NCBI GenBank assembly: GCA_039621445.1
Contig: CP154957.1
Location: 20,166,714 to 20,230,713 of the forward strand
Origin: Euglena gracilis
Lineage: Eukaryota > Euglenida > Euglenophyceae > Euglenales
Direction of reading: 5' to 3'
DNA length: 64,000 nt
The notes beneath the pieces were generated by a model. It was not told where the DNA came from. It was given only the letters and a program-made list of their open reading frames with translations, and made no database searches. A program made the translations under genes and the position numbers. Every line of letters begins with the position of its first letter. Positions within the stretch are counted from its first letter, which is position 1. This document shows positions 22,683-33,365 of the stretch, in pieces.

Positions 22683-23490
22683 TGAATAAGAGAGTGATGG
22701 TGTAAAGTGGAGCCCCCACAGTAGCCCGCAGTACCCCCCACAACCCCACACTACCCCCCCCCCCCGCACACCCCCCACACCCCCCCCCACAGTAACCCCC
22801 CCCAAATATAACAAACCCTCGCTACAAGAAACCCCCAAATATAAGAAACCCTTTGGTCGCTTTTCAGCCGACACCCAAATATAAGAAACCCCCGAATATA
22901 AGAAACCCCTAGGCTGTTGGACGTTAATCCATATATCAGAAACCCCTCATCCCTTGAGAATCTTTCTTTCATCGATATCACTCCCAGATTCAGAAATAAC
23001 ACTCTACGACCTTCTTCTGGACTGATGGAATGATCCGATTCAGTGCTCCAAGGCCTCAGAAGCCATCAGACATGAAGAAATTCCTACACGCCGCGGTCAC
23101 ATGTAATTAATTACATGAAGGAACCGAAGGAAGAAAAAGTTCCATTTATAAGAAACCCTTGGGGCCTGCCTTCGACACCCAAATATAAGAAACCCCCAAA
23201 TATAAGGAACCCTTTGGGCCAATCGGCCGACAGAGAAATATAAGAAACGGGTTGAATATATTTGGGGGGGGGGTTACCCCACACATGCAATTTTTGCATC
23301 ATTTTTTGACTTACTCGGCCTTCGGCCTCGCCGGGGGGGGGGGGGGCGGACCCCCAGACAAATATAACATCATCCTTCATCTGTGCAACTAGGGGCATCC
23401 AACACCTTATCTTTCCGGACACCCCCCCACCCACACCCACACATACCCCCCACAGTGCCTCACACTCAAGTGTGGGGACTCCACTTTATG
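22683..23490. mobile_element. Nested C-run/word element, word AAATATAAGAAACCC
   Basis: Outer ends are TAAAGTGGAGCCCCCACA (22684) and its reverse complement with one change, TGTGGGGACTCCACTTTA (23472-23489). Inner ends are CAGTAACCCCCCCCAAATAT (22791) and its reverse ATATTTGGGGGGGGGTTAC (23258-23276). Between them AAATATAAGAAACCC(C/T) occurs at least six times directly, with TCGGCCGACA-type spacers. It fills over half of the intron between the duplicated acidic exons. Confidence 0.65.
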
Positions 23491-23658
23491 CCATATGTGG
23501 GATTGCGACATCCCCCAGAGAGGTGGCCACTGCAACAAAAGTGTGGCCACATATAATACGAACATTGGCGGCCTATCAAAGGCAAGCATGGGTTTCAAGG
23601 TGTCCTTTCTTCCCAACCACCTCTCCCTGCCTTCCTTTCATGGGGATGGGGGGAATGC

Positions 23659-23772
23659 CTCGTCCTCCTCGTCGCTGCTGTCGGCTGGAGGCTGGGCCGG
23701 GGGCCGGGGCCCCGCGGCCTCGGCCCGGAGGACGTAGGCGGCGGCGGGCCGGGCAGGGGCTGGCGGGGGTTC
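23659..23772 (-). CDS. Acidic-tail exon, copy 1 (AAAYVLR...DSSDEEDE)
   Basis: Acceptor GACCCACGCAG, 38 codons, phase 0. It encodes RPAAAYVLRAEAAGPRPP and PADSSDEEDE, the sister of the exon at 21782. The donor would be GACGAG|GCATTC, a GC donor at exactly the position where the sister has GAG|GTGTCC. Without it the frame stops four codons later, so a terminal exon is the alternative. Confidence 0.75.
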
Positions 23773-24205
23773 CTGCGTGGGTCACAGCGGAACCATTTGC
23801 AGCCGCCCCTCACGCTAGGGTGAGACGTTGTTGATTTTTTTGGCGGACAGTTGCGGTCGTTCGTGCAGGTCTCGACGTCACGTTTTGTTGTTGGTTTTTT
23901 TTGTAGTATCTGTCACTCCACCAGGAATGGAACGCTTCGAAAGCAAAAACCCTAACCATTTCTGCACTAATTCTGGCTCATAGGGAAAAAAATGGCTGGA
24001 TGGCTGGATAACCCCACCCACCACCACAGGTGCACGCAAATGGATTCAAAAAGTAATACACCTGGGAGGCTGCTGGCCAGGCACGCACTTCACAACAAGC
24101 AAACAGGACGCAACGTGAATGCAAGGGGTGCAGGCTGTATGCCGTCGGCAATGTAGGTACCTGCTGGGGGCCAATTTTGAAAGGCCAAGGTTGGGACAGG
24201 GAAAC

Positions 24206-24310
24206 CTGTTGCTTCGGGCGCGGCGGGCTGTCGCGGAGAGCAGGGTCACATTTACCAGTCTCCACAGCCGATGGCTTTGCATCCTTCGCCTGTCTGGTCT
24301 CGCTGGGCAT
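24206..24310 (-). CDS. Exon of the DCX-domain gene, charged/Pro-rich
   Basis: Acceptor CTTTCATTCAG, donor AAGCAACAG|GTTTCC, 35 codons, phase 0. It encodes MPSETRQAKDAKPSAVETG then DSPPRPKQQ. No known domain; predicted disordered. Strong splice borders support it. Confidence 0.72.
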
Positions 24311-24897
24311 CTGAATGAAAGGCCATCGGGGCTCGAATAATAAAATTGTTTTGCATTTCCTCCATGTTGACCGTGTCTGGAGAGGGATCACATGTTGTTT
24401 CACAGATGATGTTTCTTGCCAAAGGTGAACATTCTCAGCAAATGAAAAAGGGGTTGACATAACACGACATCTGATGCAGGGAATTCATTAAGGAACCCCC
24501 CCGGGGGGGGGAAGGGTCAGCCAGCGAGCTGGAAAAAAAAGTCCTGGTTGGATCCCCCCAGGGGGCAATGGCTGCCAGGCTGGACCCGGATCGTTCCCAA
24601 AACCAGGCAAAAAAAAAGCCCAAAGCCAGGTTTTCAGCCGAATTCTGGAGTGAAAGTCCAAACCCCCAAAGTGCAATTTTTTTTAACCATTTGACGTGAA
24701 ATTCGGTCCAGCCCACTTCGCCAGACTGGCCAACGTTTATTTCCACTCGACTCCACCCCCCAGGGGGTCCGCCACCTTGCAGGGAGCTTTGACCGGAAAA
24801 AAAGTACTGGGTGACACTGGGTGACTGGACCCCCTGGGGGGGGGGGGCCTCCGGCTTCAGAAATTCCCTTGTCTGCTGTGAGGCCACGTTTAGGTAC

Positions 24898-25062
24898 CTG
24901 CATTGACGTTGCCAACCGATTTCCAAAGACATTGTAACACTTTGGGGGTGGGCGGCACACCAGCGGGCGGGAGTCGTAGACCGCCAAGCCCCCAACCACG
25001 GTGGAGGGCAGCACGACGTAGGGCCGGTCCGGCAGCTTTGGCGGTGGCACTGCCCCGGGCAC
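24898..25062 (-). CDS. Exon of the DCX-domain gene (PDRPYVVLPSTVVGG)
   Basis: Acceptor CCCTCCCTCCCCAG, donor AATGCAG|GTACCT, 55 codons, phase 0. It encodes PPPKLPDRPYVVLPSTVVGG, LAVYDSRPLVC and CYNVFGNRLATSMQ. This is the most ordered-looking piece downstream of the DCX domain. I do not recognise the family. Confidence 0.75.
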
Positions 25063-25277
25063 CTGGGGAGGGAGGGCGCTGCTCTGGCTGGGCCGGACGG
25101 CGAGGGGCCACGCCGTCCACCAACACATGTCATTAAGAAGCACTTTCGCCCCCGATGACCAGCCCCCCCCCCACTCGAATGAAAAGCTCCTTTGGCCTCA
25201 AGTCAAGTCACCCTTGACATGTGGAAATGCGTGCACAGAGGATCGCATACGCTGGGGTCCAGCCGCCGCGTTTTTAC

Positions 25278-25313
25278 CGCTGGGTCTGAGTCGGAGTCCG
25301 AGTCCGACAGGCC
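25278..25313 (-). CDS. Small exon with SDSDSDSD repeat
   Basis: It encodes GLSDSDSDSDPA. The donor CAGCG|GTAAAA follows, and the phase-0 end fits the exon at 25062. The acceptor may be ATAACAGAG or, two bases earlier, ATAACAG. The upstream phase with the exon at 26936 does not fit cleanly, so another small exon or a different donor is likely. Confidence 0.5.
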
Positions 25314-26686
25314 CTCTGTTATGGAAATGGGGAAAAGGATCGTGCCGCCCAAAACCGAGCACCCAGAGCCAAACCCAGAAATTTGCTGATCCCATTTGCC
25401 CATCTCAAGCCACTTCAGGCCACGTCAGACCATTGTAGCTGTATGTGCTTGCCCAATATTGCCATAAACCTGCATCGCCTTCCTGCCACCCAAATGATGT
25501 GCAGTTTATGGCTTGTGTTCTTTATTGCCCCCATTGCATTAAATAATTGAGTGAAGACGTGAAGAGTTAACAAAAGAGCAGGGAAAACAGAAATTTATAC
25601 ATGTTGAACTTCGAGGGTACACAGCGATAAGCTGGTCGGGAAAAAAACATTTTTTACATATGCATTTATAGCGACATGGCACGAAGTAAGACCCCTTCCC
25701 CCTTCCCTGTCCCCCCTCTGCCCCCCCCCCCGCCCCCTAAGCCCCCCCCCCGCTAACCCCCCCTTACCCCCCACAGAAAAACTGCAAAATTCTATCCTTA
25801 TGAAATTCTTCGATTTGCAAGTGGCAGGATATGGGCAACTGTTAGCAGCACCTGGGGGGATCCGCCCCCCCCCAGAATCCAAAATAAAAAGCATCCTTTA
25901 TCTACAAAATTCGAGCACCCCCCCTTACCCCCCTCCCTCCTAACCCCCCCCTTCCACCTCTTACCCCCCTCTCAGCACTCCCCACTTCGTGCCATACCAC
26001 TTCGTGCCAGTTATTCCTTGGAAACACTGACTTCCCCCCACCGAAACAAATGAAAAATACATGTAGCATTTGATAAAATGGGTATTGCATTTGTGTGTTT
26101 TCCTGTTTTCCTGGGAACCGTCCTCCCCCCCCCCCGTCCTCTTGTCAACATAACAGCCCAGGGAAAACTGTGATAACCATCAGATTTGTAATATGTGCTA
26201 TCGCCCTCACTTTGTGTAGTGTGAATTTCGGTTGTTTATTTCTGAATCTGACGGAATGTATGCTCCTAGGTTCAAGAAGGGGAAACGTCCCAATAAAATT
26301 CCCATCGCCAATGTGTTTCTGTTCTAAATTTCTTGTCTTTCCTCTTTCTCAAGAAAAAAAGAAACATCACACAGATTCTTTCCTTTTCCTGGTGCAGAAT
26401 GTCCCAGTTGGGGACATTCCAACTTACTGAAGGGGCCTTCCCACCCACCTTTGGTTCGAGAACTCAGACAAAATTCGTCCAACGACACAGACACTGCAAA
26501 TTCTGCAATCCAAACAAAAAAGATATCAAATTTTGAAATTTTTCTCAGATAAAATGAGGAAAAAAACAGGACCTAATGCTGACACCTGTCTGTCCGGCCT
26601 CTCTCTTCTTCTGCTTGGCTTGCTTCTTTTTTGCTCGCCTAAGAAATTATGTTTGGAGCGAGTGCAGGGCAGTGTGGCGTGTGTTT

Positions 26687-26782
26687 CTCTCTCTCTGTCT
26701 CTCTCTCTGTGTGTGTGTGTGTGTGTGTGTATGTGTGGGTGGGTGGGTGGGTGGGTGTGGGTGGACGTGTGCGTGTGCGTGT
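26687..26782. repeat. CT, GT, GGGT and GTGC simple repeats
   Basis: CTCTCTCTGT blocks, then (GT)n, (GTGG)n and GTGCGT repeats occur in succession, in an intron of the DCX-domain gene. Confidence 0.95.
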
Positions 26783-26935
26783 CGAACTCGGCCCATATGT
26801 ACTCGGAGACCACCACGGCACAAATGTACTGAGATATGCCCTACCCTCACTCGGATGACTCTAAACCTTGTGCCTCAAGCAAATGCTTTCGAAACCAACC
26901 ACTGCGGTCTGACAAACCACCAGTGGGGGAGACAC

Positions 26936-27075
26936 TTTTTCAACTGTTGACGCTTCAGCTGCTCCTGTTGTCTCTTTGTAAGCTGGACTGCAGGCGTGGG
27001 GTCAGCCACAGGCTGCTTCCTTTTTGATTCTGACTTCCCAATGGCAGAAGGGGTTGAAAACATGCACACAGGCGG
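26936..27075 (-). CDS. Exon of the DCX-domain gene, Gln/Lys-rich helix
   Basis: Acceptor TGTTTTTTTCAG, donor AAAAA|GTGTCT, 46 codons plus two bases. It encodes STPSAIGKSESKRKQPV then LTKRQQEQLKRQQLKK, a charged helix or nuclear-localisation-like basic stretch. It joins in phase 0 to the exon at 27395. Confidence 0.75.
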
Positions 27076-27394
27076 CTGAAAAAAACAACAATTCAGCTGC
27101 AGGGGACTTGGAAATTCCGGTTTTTTCCCCAGAAAGAATTGCGAAAAAAATGGGGGGGGGTACACAAACTTTTTCATGTCCGGTTTTTGCAGTTCTTTCT
27201 GCTGCAGACAAAATATTGCAAGAAAAGACTTGCAAAAAAATGGGGGGGACACACCAGCAACCCCAATCCCCTTGCTCTCAAACCACCTTGGCACCCTGCC
27301 TCAGCCTCAGGGCGTCAGAGGGATACATTGTGCTCCTCAATCACAAAAACCCTCTCTTCTGCCCTTCTTAAAAGGCAGCCTGGCCCACCGATAC

Positions 27395-27463
27395 TCCACC
27401 GACGATGCCCACGGGCTTTGCCGGACCAGGGTCAACGGGCTTGGCCAGCTGGGCCAGATCGTC
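27395..27463 (-). CDS. Exon of the DCX-domain gene
   Basis: Acceptor CACCTTTCCCCAG, donor GGTGGA|GTATCGG, 23 codons, phase 0. It encodes DDLAQLAKPVDPGPAKPVG. If the donor is not used, the frame ends at TAA eight codons later. Phases fit exons on both sides. Confidence 0.65.
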
Positions 27464-27570
27464 CTGGGGAAAGGTGGCAAAGGGAGCTGTTGGAGGGCCC
27501 CGCTAGAGAACCTGCAACCCAAAAAGCATGAAACAGGTACCCTCCCATCGCCCCTCTGAGAGGCCTTAAC

Positions 27571-27653
27571 TGGACGGCAGAGAGTCTCAGCCCGGTCAGC
27601 TTCGGTGCCTTCAGGAACAGGTGCCACGGGTGCCACGGGTGCCACGGGTTCCC
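27571..27653 (-). CDS. Possible exon with VAP repeats
   Basis: It encodes EPVAPVAPVAPVPEGTEA then RAETLCRP, from a perfect 9-base GTGGCACCC repeat. Borders are plausible (TAG before 27653, donor CCA|GTTAAG), but the start phase does not match the exon at 28469. It may be alternative or part of an unresolved exon. Confidence 0.4.
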
Positions 27654-28468
27654 CTACCCAGTTTCGAAGATAGACAAGGGCTGACAATTGTCACTGTTGC
27701 AAAGTGCGGGGGAAAAAACATAGGCCCCAGTGTGATCCCCCAAAATGGGTGGTGCCGCCAAACCCCCCTCCAAGGGCCCCCACCCCCAGGGGGCAAGTGG
27801 CTGCTGACACACGTAGATAATTCCGGGGGTGATATTCCTTCTCAAGAAAAAAAAACGTAGTTTTACCTTTAAAAACCTTTAAAATGCTTGCTGAAAAAGA
27901 GGTGGCTCCCATCGAGGTCTGGGCATCGAGGTCTGGGGGGGGTGGGGGTCCAATCAGTTGCTGGCTGGCTGGGCTGGACTCAATTGAATCAAATAAAGTT
28001 GGGAAGCAACTTTTTAGCAAAAAAAATTAAAGATAAAACCCAATAGAACCTTAGAACCTTAAAAACGCCATTTCTGACCATTTTTTGACCTCTTTTTGGC
28101 GCTTTGCACAAAACCAAGCAAGTCTGGCTTTGCTGGGCTGGCCCCGACTTTCTTTCAGTGGATCCGCCGATCGGGTCGGCAGGGTCGGCAGGGTCGGCAG
28201 CCCAGCTGGAGGTGCTGGCGGGAAAAAAGTTGCTGGCTGGCTGGAGCCCCTCCCGGGGGGTGGGGGGGGGATTAGGCCCACCCACTTCCAGGTCACAAAC
28301 CTTAAAAAAGTAACCTGGCAAGAAACAAATTCTCTTGTGCACCATATGTTTGGCAGAAGTTAAATGCGTTTGGCAAGTCCAGAGAGACGGTGGTGAGAGA
28401 TATTGAGAGAGACGAAGAGCCAATAGGATCCCCATTTGGTTACAACGTGTAAGCCACATCGGGACAAC

Positions 28469-28564
28469 CGGAGGCAGCAAAGGGGGGACCTCCAAGGGCT
28501 GCACAGGGGCTGTCTGCTGCAGTAGGGCCAGCAGGGCCGAGGCTGTGGAGCCGTGGCTCAGGGC
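28469..28564 (-). CDS. Exon of the DCX-domain gene, Leu/Gln/Pro-rich
   Basis: Acceptor CAACCCTTTCCCCAG, donor CCTCCG|GTTGTCC, 32 codons, phase 0. It encodes ALSHGSTASALLALLQQ then VQPLEVPPLLPP. The same frame is open upstream to 28687, which would allow a longer exon. Confidence 0.7.
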
Positions 28565-28944
28565 CTGGGGAAAGGGTTGCAGAGGCGGCGGGTGCCCGGG
28601 GTCGCAGTGCCAGTTTGACGCCGCACTGGGGTCCAAGGCATTCGGGGGAGCCCTTGAATTGCCACACACAGGTTCAAGGTTTTGCATGAAGCTTGAGCGT
28701 GCAATGCAAGGGGGAGGTTATCAGTGTCATCTTGTTCAGGACTGTTCTGGCCATGCTGTGCCGGCTGGCCCGGCGCTGGTACGCGCTGCGCCTTCGACCA
28801 TACGGTCGTGCAGCACTGCAGGCAAAATTCCGATTATCGCCTCTTGTTATTGTCGCACATATCTGATGCCTGAACAAATGTCACCCAGTTGCTATTGTCG
28901 GGCATTCATGAACGTCTGTGTCAGGTTCCAGAAATTCTGTCCAA

Positions 28945-29320
28945 ATAAACCCACCCCAAATATAAATCCCCCCAGGGGGTTTGGTTTTGCCACCCAACTA
29001 TAACCCCCCCCCCCTGATGTGGAGCCGGACGGTGGTGCCATTCTGGAAAAAGTAGAAAAAATTTGGGTTCATACAACATTTTTTTCACCAAAAATGCCCC
29101 ATTTTGGATAATGATTGCACATTTTTGGGGGGAAATAGCTAGTACACAACGAACAATTGGTATAAATTTTGGCTACAATTGAAGGACGCCAAAGGTCATA
29201 TAGGCCACACAAAAAAGTTTGATTTTTCCCCCAAATATAAAGCCCCCCCCCACAAGGGTCTTCAAATCCCGTCCAAATATAAAGCCGGGGGGGCCTTATA
29301 TTTGGGGGGATGTTATATGA
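28945..29320. mobile_element. C-run/word element, word AAATATAAA
   Basis: The left end is ATAAACCCACCCCAAATATA and the right end carries CCTTATATTTGGGGGGATG. Internal CCAAATATAAAGCC(C)n units lie at about 29232 and 29274. It sits in the intron between the exons at 28564 and 29524. Confidence 0.55.
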
Positions 29321-29523
29321 AACTTCTGCATCCTAACTCCTTTGCATCAGTGTTGTGGCACAAAGCCCCAAAAGGGTGGCAAAGGAAGGCCTGAAATTAT
29401 GGAAAGAGCTCCTCGCTGGTCTTGGAACCCTTGGGGCGGGGGGGTGGGCAGGAGGCGTCTGGGTGCCACTGATGCAAGACCCGTTCAACCCCAACCCCAG
29501 TGGTATCTGAAGGAAGCTGGAAC

Positions 29524-29583
29524 CTTTCGCTTCTGCTTGATGCAGGCATCGATTGGGTCCTCAGCCACCTCTTCCGCTTCACG
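29524..29583 (-). CDS. Exon of the DCX-domain gene, acidic then basic
   Basis: Acceptor GTTGTCTTTCAG, donor CGAAAG|GTTCCAG, 20 codons, phase 0. It encodes REAEEVAEDPIDA then KQKRK. Confidence 0.8.
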
Positions 29584-29760
29584 CTGAAAGACAACAAATA
29601 GGTTTGAAGACTTAGGCAATTACATATGTATCCATTCTTTGCAAAAAGGTCACATGGGCCAAAAAAAACCAAATATGACGGCAAATGCATCGCAACATAC
29701 AGGTCTTATGTGGAAACGAGTTCTGAATCAAACGATGCTGCAGGGAAACATGCACAGTAC

Positions 29761-29848
29761 CTCCTCTGGGGGTCGGAGAGACATGGGGATGCTGCGAGGC
29801 TTGGACACGAGCATGTCGGTGATGAGGAAATGCTCCTCTCCTCCGTAC
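29761..29848 (-). CDS. Exon of the DCX-domain gene (YGGEEHFLITDM)
   Basis: Acceptor TTGCATGTGCAG, donor GAGGAG|GTACTG. One base completes a Lys codon, then YGGEEHFLITDMLVSKPRS and MSLRPPEE. It looks ordered. I do not recognise the family. Confidence 0.8.
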
Positions 29849-29980
29849 CTGCACATGCAAGAAGCGCCAACACGCAGAGATCTGTCCCCTAAGATCCTTG
29901 GCATTTAGATTGGAGGGAGTGTGCATTCGGCCTTCCACTTGACTGATGGTTTTGGCATGCGCAGAATGGACTCGGCACAC

Positions 29981-30014
29981 TTTGAAAGAAGATTCGTTGG
30001 AGCTTCGCTGCACC
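29981..30014 (-). CDS. Micro-exon of the DCX-domain gene
   Basis: Acceptor GTTGCCTTGCAG, donor TTCAAA|GTGTGC, 34 bases. It encodes CSEAPTNLLS between split Gly and Lys codons. Both split codons fit the neighbours (phase 1 in, phase 2 out), which is strong support for such a short exon. Confidence 0.72.
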
Positions 30015-30059
30015 CTGCAAGGCAACGACGAAGGAGGGGGACGCGACACAGACCCTAAA

Positions 30060-30175
30060 AAAACGCGACACAAAAAAATAGTGGGAAAACACAAAAAAAC
30101 CACAAAAAAAACCACAAAAAAACCACACAAAAAACACAAAAAACACACAAAAAAACACAAAAAACACAAACAGTA
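30060..30175. repeat. ACAAAAA tandem repeat
   Basis: About 115 bases of ACAAAAA/CCACAAAA units. On the transcribed strand this is a T-rich tract just upstream of the acceptor region for the exon at 30014. Confidence 0.9.
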
Positions 30176-30231
30176 AAACTGCTTCAGAAACGAGAGAGTG
30201 AGAAGCGAGCACACATGCACCCAACACGCAC

Positions 30232-30292
30232 CAGTGTCGCCAACGGCGTCTCCTTCGAGCTGCGGCTGGTAGAAAGGACGGGGCCTGGTCTC
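30232..30292 (-). CDS. Exon of the DCX-domain gene
   Basis: Acceptor TGTGTGTGTGCAG, donor GACACTG|GTGCGT, 20 codons plus one base. It encodes ETRPRPFYQPQLEGDAVGDT. The phase-1 end fits the micro-exon at 30014. Confidence 0.78.
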
Positions 30293-31009
30293 CTGCACAC
30301 ACACAAGAGAGTCAAAGCAAAGAGGCCACACAGCACAGCGGTGGCCCTGTCCACACAGTCCTCACCAGAGGATTTTTTTAGGACCCGGGGGAGGGGGGTC
30401 CGGACCCACCCACCCACCCCCTAGAGGGGGGGTCCGGGGGGGGGGGGGGGGGACCGGGGGGGGGGCCCCCTGTAGGGGGGTCAATTCTGGGGTTCGACAC
30501 TTTGTTCGGTGCTTCGCGCCAAAAATAGAAGAAACCCCAGCCTCTGACAGGGTACCCACTCGGCCCGACCCCCACCCTGGGGACCCACCCCCAGGCTTTT
30601 GCTTAAGCATCCCCCCGGGGGGGGGGGGGTACTGGCTAGCCAATCGGCTAGACACTGGAAAAAATGGACTAGCTAGACCTCCCTCCCCCCGGAGGGGGGG
30701 GGGTCCACCCCCCCCCCCGACTGGAAAAAATTCCCAAAGATGGCCAAAAACGGGCATTTTTGGCCATTTTTGGGGGTCCCAAAATTTTTCCACTGGCTAG
30801 CCCTGCTAGCAGACCCCCCCAAGGGGGGGTCTGCTAGAAATCCCACTAGCCAAATTTGGACTAGCTGCAGTCCAGCCCCCCTGGGGGGGGAGGGCACTGC
30901 AATCCCTTAAGCAAAAGCCTGCCCATCCCCCCCCTCCCCCCCTGGTCACGAAACTTAAAAGTATCTGGTCTCTTATCCCACTGCCTGGCACAGGGGGGAG
31001 GGCATGGAC

Positions 31010-31138
31010 CTGCGCCGGTGTCTTGGCAGCCGCACCGGTGGAAGCGTCGTCCTTCGGAGGAGACGGCGCTGCAGCCTCCACCACCGCTGGGGTTGGTGTT
31101 GGGGGGACCGCAGGCGCCTGTGGGGAGCAATTGTCTGG
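31010..31138 (-). CDS. Exon of the DCX-domain gene, Pro/Ala-rich linker
   Basis: Acceptor CCTCCCTCCTGCAG, donor GGCGCAG|GTCCATG, 43 codons, phase 0. It encodes SPQAPAVPPTPTPAVVEAA then PKDDASTGAAAKTPAQ, a disordered linker after the DCX domain. Confidence 0.75.
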
Positions 31139-31192
31139 CTGCAGGAGGGAGGGGGGGGGGGGGGCAAGACCAAAAAAAAAAAGGCCGCTGCT

Positions 31193-31207
31193 GGCTGCTG
31201 CTGCTAT

Positions 31208-31257
<50 letters not shown>

Positions 31258-31258
31258 G
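31193..31258. repeat. CTG/CAG trinucleotide repeat
   Basis: About 20 CTG units on the plus strand (CAG in the transcript), with one ATTGTTG interruption. It lies about 55 bases upstream of the acceptor of the exon at 31138, so it is probably intronic. In the transcript the Gln frame is cut by TAG at the interruption. Confidence 0.95.
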
Positions 31259-31364
31259 TGTGTTTGTGTCCCCATGGCCCGACAGCGGCAGCCCAAAATG
31301 CACAGCAAGAGAACAAGGCCAATTTGGCAATGAGCAGGCCAAGACAGTCATCCCCGGTTTTTGG

Positions 31365-31445
31365 TCTCCGGTGGGGTCCGGTGGGATCCGGTGGGGTCCG
31401 GTGGGATCCGGTGGATCCAGTGGGATCCGGTGGGGTTCCGGTGGG
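31365..31445. repeat. GTGGGATCCG minisatellite, related copy at 32163-32212
   Basis: About eight units of a 10-base motif (GTGGGATCCG / GTGGGGTCCG). The second array, 0.75 kb to the right, has four to five units with GTGAGATCCA and GTGGGATCTG variants. The two flank the inverted repeat at 31506. Confidence 0.9.
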
Positions 31446-31505
31446 TTGCCTTGGGGGGGGGACGGAAACCGGAAACCGGGAGAAAAAAAACAAGGTGGTT
31501 TGGAC

Positions 31506-31547
31506 CACCTTGTTACATGGTGGTCCAAACCACCATGTAACAAGGTG
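31506..31547. repeat. 42-base perfect inverted repeat
   Basis: The arms are CACCTTGTTACATGGTGG and its exact reverse complement, around a six-base TCCAAA loop. A second, overlapping hairpin (AAGGTGG-TTTGGA-CCACCTT) lies immediately to the left at 31492-31511. Confidence 0.92.
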
Positions 31548-31559
31548 CTTTGGACCGGA

Positions 31560-31690
31560 TATTCTTTGTGCATCGCCAATCACCACCAACCTCGTCCTGG
31601 CCCAGGAGGAGAACTACACCCTGGCTGATGCAACGGCTGCCTGGGTGGATGTATTGGCACACACAGGGATTCTCGGTTGTGTTTCTGGTC
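31560..31690 (+). pseudogene. Possible plus-strand coding remnant
   Basis: An open plus frame reads CASPITTNLVLAQEENYTLA then DATAAWVDVLAHTGILG, which looks protein-like. It directly follows the inverted repeat. No start or splice partners were found, and the family is not recognised. It may be a fragment of a transposable element inside an intron of the minus-strand gene. Confidence 0.3.
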
Positions 31691-32246
31691 TGTGGCTAGC
31701 AAGCTCCAGCCCCCCCCCCCACCCAATGCCCAGCTTCACTGTTCAGCCCCCCCCCCTGTGCAATGGCGGGTACTCTGTCCTGACCCAGTCATCCGTGCTG
31801 ATGATTTGCAAAGGACTTCAAGGAGGCATGCAGTGGGTGCACACATAACCACATGCATGCCCCCCGGGGTCATGAGTGGCCTCTTTTTTGTCCCTCATGT
31901 ATCGCCTTTTGGCTCTGTTTAGTTGTACATCCCTCTTTGCAGCATGAGACTTTGGGGATGGTTCGGGACGCGGGGAGGTGGGAATGCGGGGAGAACTGAG
32001 GCTCAACTGGCCTCATATACCTTCATTGACGTCACCCAAAATTGGATTTTTTCTTTGACCGACCAAAAAAATGTGCCAGCCAAGACCGGGACGCGGGGGA
32101 AACATGGGGGGAGATTTGGGGTCATAAATAAATACAGAAGAAAAATCTGTGCATGAGGAAAAAATGTCCGGTGAGATCCAGTGGGATCTGGTGGGATCCG
32201 GTGGCTGTCCTTGCCTGGCAATGAGGCAACAGCCGCGCAGGCATGC

Positions 32247-32350
32247 CTCGGGCTTTGGCGTGTCGCCGTAGAACGGTTCGTCGGGGACGATGGAGGCGAA
32301 CAGGATGTCCCGGTCGCGCAGCAGATTGATGGCGTGGACGGGCACGCCGT
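32247..32350 (-). CDS. Doublecortin-domain exon, C-terminal strands
   Basis: Acceptor GTCCGTTCACAG. Two bases complete an Asp codon, then GVPVHAINLLRDRDILFAS and DEPFYGDTPKPE. DCX domains end with DG..V..L..L.DGD.(Y/L)..S..EPF, which this matches. The donor is probably CCCGAG|GCATGC, a GC donor. The phase-0 end fits the exon at 31138. Confidence 0.82.
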
Positions 32351-33255
32351 CTGTGAACGGACCACGATGGGAGACCTTCCTGCCCCCCCCCCCCACCACA
32401 GAAAACACCCCTGCCAATTTGGGCAAAGAACGAGCAACAAAGGTTAGACCACCCTTCGAATTTCCCAGCAACCAGCCCAAAAATGGGCCATTCTATTTGT
32501 TGTCTTTGGGGGGGGAGGGGTGCGTTTGCAGGAGCTATGCAGCAATGACAAACCTCGCAGGTGATGTTGAAGGGACAGAAAAGTCCCCCCGCAGTCCCAC
32601 AGGGAAGGATGCCCCCAAAACATGTTTTGACTCCAGTATATTGTTTGGGGTACCAGTGTGGTACTCCTTTTTAAATATCCTGAATGGATGCTTTTTGGTG
32701 AACAGGGTGATGTTTTCCAGCACTGAAAGTGGCCTTCGATTTGAAAACTTTGCACTTTTGCAGTTGTGACAAATGCAGAAATCCGCTGAAATGGAATTGC
32801 ATGAAAACAATTTCCCTTTGCTATTTACAAGATCACGAAGGAAAATCAGTGCTCATGAAACTCATGCTGCATGAAAAGTCCTTCTTGTTCAATGGGAACT
32901 TTAGGATCGATTAATAAACCTCAAGGGACTTCTGATTAAAAATCATCCTAAATATTACAACCTACAATCAGATGCATAAAAAAATTACCGAGCCGGGGGG
33001 GGGGGGCACTTCCATCCATCCATAAAACCAATAAGTGAGTTTGTTTTTCCGGAAAACCAGTCAGTCACTAAGCCCCCCTCGGTGAGCCATTCTGGGATCC
33101 AGGGGAAATGGAAATATGATATATTTATGGAAATATGGATATCCGGGTTCCATTTTCTCTGGGGCGAATTCCGTAGTCTTATTTTGGGGAGGACATCACA
33201 AAACAACCAACAAATATTGAAATGGAAGGGTGGCGAGAGGAACACCCCAACACAC

Positions 33256-33365
33256 CGTCCATCCACACTTTAGCCACAGCTGCCTTCCCAAAGTACAGCA
33301 AGTCCGCGATGCGTGACTTCAGGTCGTCCAAACCAGGACGTTGTTTAACAATCCCCGGGGTCCAG
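33256..33365 (-). CDS. Doublecortin-domain exon, central helix
   Basis: Acceptor CTCTCAG, donor GGACG|GTGTGT. It encodes WTPGIVKQRPGLDDLKSRI, ADLLYFGKAAVAK and VWMD, then one base that joins the next exon as Asp, giving VWMDDGVPV. LDDLKSRIADLL corresponds to the helix of a DCX ubiquitin-like fold. The two-base phase needed at its 5' end does not match the donor at 33988, so a small exon may be missing. Confidence 0.8.

Noticed and set aside
31193-31258. Coding polyglutamine tract
   Set aside because: The Gln frame has a TAG at the interruption, and a good acceptor lies between the repeat and the next exon.
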